Source of the DNA: Bacillota bacterium | GTDB lineage: Bacteria; Bacillota; Clostridia; Acetivibrionales; DTU013 | Direction: 5' to 3' | Length of the DNA: 34,392 nt | NCBI GenBank assembly: GCA_023411715.1 | Contig: JAEYOM010000051.1 | Span: 1-34,392, forward strand | In this document: positions 31,844 through 34,392 of the stretch, piece by piece | Layout: each line of letters starts with the position of its first letter | Position numbering within the stretch: the stretch's first letter is position 1 | The notes under the pieces: model-generated | What the model was told of the DNA's origin: nothing | Database searches by the model: none | The model's input: the letters and a program-made list of their open reading frames with translations, nothing else | Translations under genes and position numbers: made by a program

Positions 31844-32878
31844 TTGCCCGTTACCATATATGATGTTGCAAAAGAAGCAGGCGTTTCAAAAAGCACGGTA
31901 TCATTAGTCATCAACGCTAGCCAGATGGTCAAGCCGGAGACAAGGCGGAAGGTGCATGAAGCCATAAGCACTTTGGGCTATGTGCCCAATATGAGCGCAA
32001 GGAGCCTGACGACCAAAAAAGCCAACGTTCTGGGCGTTTTAATACTCGCCGAAGATTTGGTGCGCAAATCCTACAATTTCGATGTTGGGGCAGAAGTCTT
32101 TGCGTACGATGTCATGGCAGGAATGCCAAGGGGACTGATCGGTACCAATTACGGTCTTGTCAGCGAAAGATTCTGTGTTTCCGAGGATGGGGATAATTTG
32201 CCTGATATGCTGAAAACCAAGCGCGTAGACGGGATTCTCCTTATCGGAGCGCAATTTAACGACGACTTTGCCAAACGCGTAAAAGCTTGCGGTTTTCCGG
32301 TAGTCGTTGTAGGTCGTGACCATGATATGTTTGATTCAATTACGGCTGACGCAACCAACGGAGCGTATATAGCGGCTGAGCATCTGATAAATACCGGTCA
32401 CAAGCATATATGCTATGTCAACGCTCCGCACAGCTACAGCACCAGCCTTGACCGTTCAGAAGGCTTTTATTCGGCTATGAAGGCATTCAAATCCCAAGTA
32501 TCGAAGTCGTGGCTGATTGATGTGGAGCACAATTCAGGTCTGGGCGGATATAACGCCATAAAGGCATTTTTTGAGATGGGTGCACGTCCCGACGGCATTT
32601 TGACAGCCAATGACGGTATTGCACTGGGGGTTATGAGATATCTTTACGAGAAGAAGATAAACATTCCCGAAGATGTCTCAATTATAAGCTATGAGGACTC
32701 TGTTCTGTCCGGTTACGCCTCCCCGGCGCTGTCAACGATTAATATCAACAAGGAAGAAATGGGGAGGGAAGCCTGCGAGATTATGCTTAAACGGCTTAAA
32801 TACCCTCGTATGCGCCGTGTCAAGATGGATTTGCCGGTCAATCTTGTATTGCGCGATTCGGTAAAAGACAGGCGGTAA
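31844..32878 (+). CDS. LacI-family transcriptional regulator (second)
   Basis: The 344-aa protein has a canonical N-terminal HTH (VTIYDVAKEAGVSKSTVSLVIN, hinge LGYVPNMSARSL) and a sensor domain with VDGILLIGAQF, DGILTANDGIALGVMRYLYE, SIISYEDS and LSTININKEEMGREA. TTG 31844 is preferred over GTG 31835: GGAAGGTG (31830-31837) is 6 nt before the TTG and overlaps the GTG, and the protein then starts MPVTIYDVA as usual. It is flanked by two copies of an operator-like palindrome, one at its own start site and one before the oxidoreductase gene. It should repress itself and that downstream operon until a sugar-type ligand binds. Confidence 0.93.
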   Translation: MPVTIYDVAKEAGVSKSTVSLVINASQMVKPETRRKVHEAISTLGYVPNMSARSLTTKKANVLGVLILAEDLVRKSYNFDVGAEVFAYDVMAGMPRGLIGTNYGLVSERFCVSEDGDNLPDMLKTKRVDGILLIGAQFNDDFAKRVKACGFPVVVVGRDHDMFDSITADATNGAYIAAEHLINTGHKHICYVNAPHSYSTSLDRSEGFYSAMKAFKSQVSKSWLIDVEHNSGLGGYNAIKAFFEMGARPDGILTANDGIALGVMRYLYEKKINIPEDVSIISYEDSVLSGYASPALSTININKEEMGREACEIMLKRLKYPRMRRVKMDLPVNLVLRDSVKDRR

Positions 32879-32895
32879 AATTTTTTTACTTAAAT

Positions 32896-32909
32896 TTGGA
32901 CCGGTCCAA
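32896..32909. promoter_or_regulatory. Operator site O2 (TTGGACCGGTCCAA)
   Basis: A perfect 14-bp palindrome, extended to about 20 bp with one mismatched pair, lies in the 76-nt gap between the LacI-type gene and the oxidoreductase gene. TTGGAC of its left half could also serve as a -35. No clear -10 was found, so it may be a roadblock or auxiliary operator. Confidence 0.7.
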
Positions 32910-32954
32910 TTTAATCCAAATTAATCGATAAACAGGTACAAAAGAGGTGTTTTA

Positions 32955-34259
32955 GTGGATAATTACGAGTTGAAAAAGCAAATACCGGTAACGTCTAAAT
33001 ATGACGTGATTGTGGCGGGAGGCGGTCCGTCCGGTATTTGCGCCGCTGTTGCCGCAGCCCGTGAGGGAGCCAGAGTCGCCCTTATCGAAAGATATGGCAT
33101 TCTCGGAGGAAATCTGACTTCGGGGCATGTGGGTCCCATTCTCGGAATGGTGGGGAAGGGCACTATGCGTGACGAGCTGATGGGGCTTTTAGGGGTTCCT
33201 GAAAATGACGCGCTAGGCTACACCGGCTTGGCGCATGATGTGGAAAAAGCCAAAAATGTTATCACCGATTTCGTGGCTGCCGAGAAGATTGACGTATTGC
33301 TGCAGACCTTTGTCGCAGATGTGATAAAGGATGGGAACGACTTGGAAGGCCTGGTACTGTCCGGCAAGGAAGGGCTGTACGCAATATGTTCGGATGTGAT
33401 TATCGACGCAACCGGAGACGGGGACGTGGCTTTTTTCTCTGGAGCTCCCTATGAAACAGGTCGCAAACAGGATGGGCTTATGCAGCCGGTTACCCATGAA
33501 TTCACTATCAGAGGCATTGACGAGAGCAAGGGTATTGCATGCGTCGGAGACATTGACGATGTTCGGCTCAATGGCGAAAGATTTCTGGATTTTACAAGGA
33601 GATGTGCAGAGACGGGAATACTGCCGGAAAATCTTGCCGCAGTGCGACTGCACCGCACAACCTTGCCCGGCGAGCGCAGAGTTAATACTTCCCAAGTCAA
33701 CGGCGTTAACGCCGTGAAGACGGCGCAGCTGTTTCCTGCAGAAACGGAATTGAGGAAACAGGAAAGTCTGTTGGTCGATTTCCTTCACAAATATCTTCCG
33801 GGATATGAAAACTGCAGTCTTGCGGACAGCGCGGATACGCTGGGAGTGCGGGAAACCCGACGCATAATGGGCGAATACTTATTAAAGTCGGAAGATGTTA
33901 TTTCGGGTCGTACTTTCAAGGATGTGATGGTACACAAGACGGAGTTCCTGATTGACATTCACAATCCGGCGGGAGCAGGTCAGGCGGAGGCGGAAATTCA
34001 GAATTCAAAGCCCTATGACATCCCGTATCGCTGCTTTGTACCGCTTGAAACGGAGAATCTGTTTATTGTGGGTCGATGCATATCGGGGACTCATAAAGCA
34101 CACGCTTCTTATCGTGTAATGTCAATTTGTATGGCAATGGGTCAGGCAATAGGAATTGCTGCGGCGCTTTGCGTCCGCAAAGGCTGCACTCCTCGCGCAC
34201 TGCAGCCGGAAGAAGTACAGAAAGTGCTGACCGCACACGGAGTAGAGCTGTTTAATTAA
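32955..34259 (+). CDS. FAD-dependent oxidoreductase
   Basis: The 434-aa flavoprotein of the FAD_oxidored type has an N-terminal dinucleotide-binding fold, DVIVAGGGPSGICAAVAAAREG, followed by VALIERYGILGGNLTSGHVG. A second FAD contact is DVIIDATGDGDVAFFSGA, and a C-terminal one is NLFIVGRCISGTHKAHASYRVM. GTG 32955 follows GAGGTG by 5 nt. It is cytoplasmic with no transmembrane segment. Members of this group recur beside sugar transporters and LacI regulators in Bacillota and other phyla, but their substrates are mostly unknown. It is the first gene downstream of operator O2, followed 25 nt later by a permease gene. Confidence 0.87.
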   Translation: MDNYELKKQIPVTSKYDVIVAGGGPSGICAAVAAAREGARVALIERYGILGGNLTSGHVGPILGMVGKGTMRDELMGLLGVPENDALGYTGLAHDVEKAKNVITDFVAAEKIDVLLQTFVADVIKDGNDLEGLVLSGKEGLYAICSDVIIDATGDGDVAFFSGAPYETGRKQDGLMQPVTHEFTIRGIDESKGIACVGDIDDVRLNGERFLDFTRRCAETGILPENLAAVRLHRTTLPGERRVNTSQVNGVNAVKTAQLFPAETELRKQESLLVDFLHKYLPGYENCSLADSADTLGVRETRRIMGEYLLKSEDVISGRTFKDVMVHKTEFLIDIHNPAGAGQAEAEIQNSKPYDIPYRCFVPLETENLFIVGRCISGTHKAHASYRVMSICMAMGQAIGIAAALCVRKGCTPRALQPEEVQKVLTAHGVELFN

Positions 34260-34284
34260 GTAGAAATCAGTAGGAGAGAACAGT

Positions 34285-34392
34285 ATGAAAACTGCACAAA
34301 ACGAATTGAAGTCAATGAAAATTAAACATGGCAAGCTTTACCAAAATGACAAGTGGTATGCATATGCCATGATTAGTCCCGTTGTTCTAGGG
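34285..34392 (+). CDS. Sugar ABC transporter permease, N-terminal part (cut by window end)
   Basis: The first 36 codons run from ATG 34285 (behind AGGAGAG) to the window edge without a stop. The sequence ends with DKWYAYAMISPVVLG, the usual start of the first transmembrane helix in CUT1 UgpA-type permeases. It is the second gene of the operon behind the FAD-dependent oxidoreductase, so a further sugar importer under the second LacI-type regulator is expected beyond the window. Confidence 0.7.
   Translation, partial: MKTAQNELKSMKIKHGKLYQNDKWYAYAMISPVVLG

Noticed and set aside
1..34392. CRISPR array, tRNA or rRNA genes, intact insertion sequences
   Set aside because: No regularly spaced identical repeats, no cloverleaf-like or rRNA sequence and no transposase were recognised on either strand.

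Overview
The window looks like chromosomal DNA of a fermentative, plant-glycan-degrading member of the Clostridia (Bacillota). The reasons are strong GGAGG-type ribosome sites, frequent TTG/GTG starts, extended -10 promoters (TGnTATAAT), lipoprotein solute-binding proteins, a YesM/YesN two-component pair and a trp operon ordered E-G-D-C-F. The genus cannot be fixed from this sequence alone. Almost every gene lies on the + strand.

Region 1 (1-5050) is a tryptophan operon, trpE-trpG-trpD-trpC-trpF, ending in a terminator that overlaps the trpF stop. trpB and trpA are absent. The leader before trpE carries 14 NAG triplets in 5-nt register, the layout of a TRAP (MtrB) binding site. It is followed by a pyrimidine tract able to pair with the trpE ribosome site. 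trpE most likely starts at a GTG at 204.

Region 2 (5050-7415) is visibly more AT-rich and probably acquired. It holds a 43-codon helix-turn-helix ORF, a WYL-domain regulator, a GNAT acetyltransferase and about 500 bases with no convincing gene.

Region 3 (7416-11475) is an OmpR-type response regulator and sensor kinase, followed by an HtrA-type membrane-anchored protease with a long Q/N-rich cytoplasmic N-terminus. This looks like an envelope-stress module.

Region 4 (11555-20450) is a glycan-uptake locus: a YesM-like kinase, a YesN-like regulator, a large lipoprotein binding protein, two LplB/LplC-type permeases and a cytoplasmic family 3 glycoside hydrolase.

Region 5 (20763-31333) reads as one operon of about 10.5 kb with its own promoter and terminator. 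It encodes a family 1 binding protein, two permeases, an uncharacterised clan GH-A-like glycosidase, a LacI-type regulator, an L-fucose-isomerase-like protein, a two-subunit transketolase and a glycerol-kinase-like FGGY kinase. Together these form a complete import / deglycosylate / isomerise / phosphorylate / transketolase route for an unusual sugar. The non-oxidative D-apiose pathway has the same chemical order and is the leading guess, but the isomerase is of a different family and the substrate is not proven. This is the most interesting system in the window.

Region 6 (31334-34392) contains the 3' remnant of an asparagine synthetase gene on the minus strand. It is followed by a second LacI-type regulator with two matching operator palindromes, an FAD-dependent oxidoreductase and the start of another sugar permease, which is cut by the window end.
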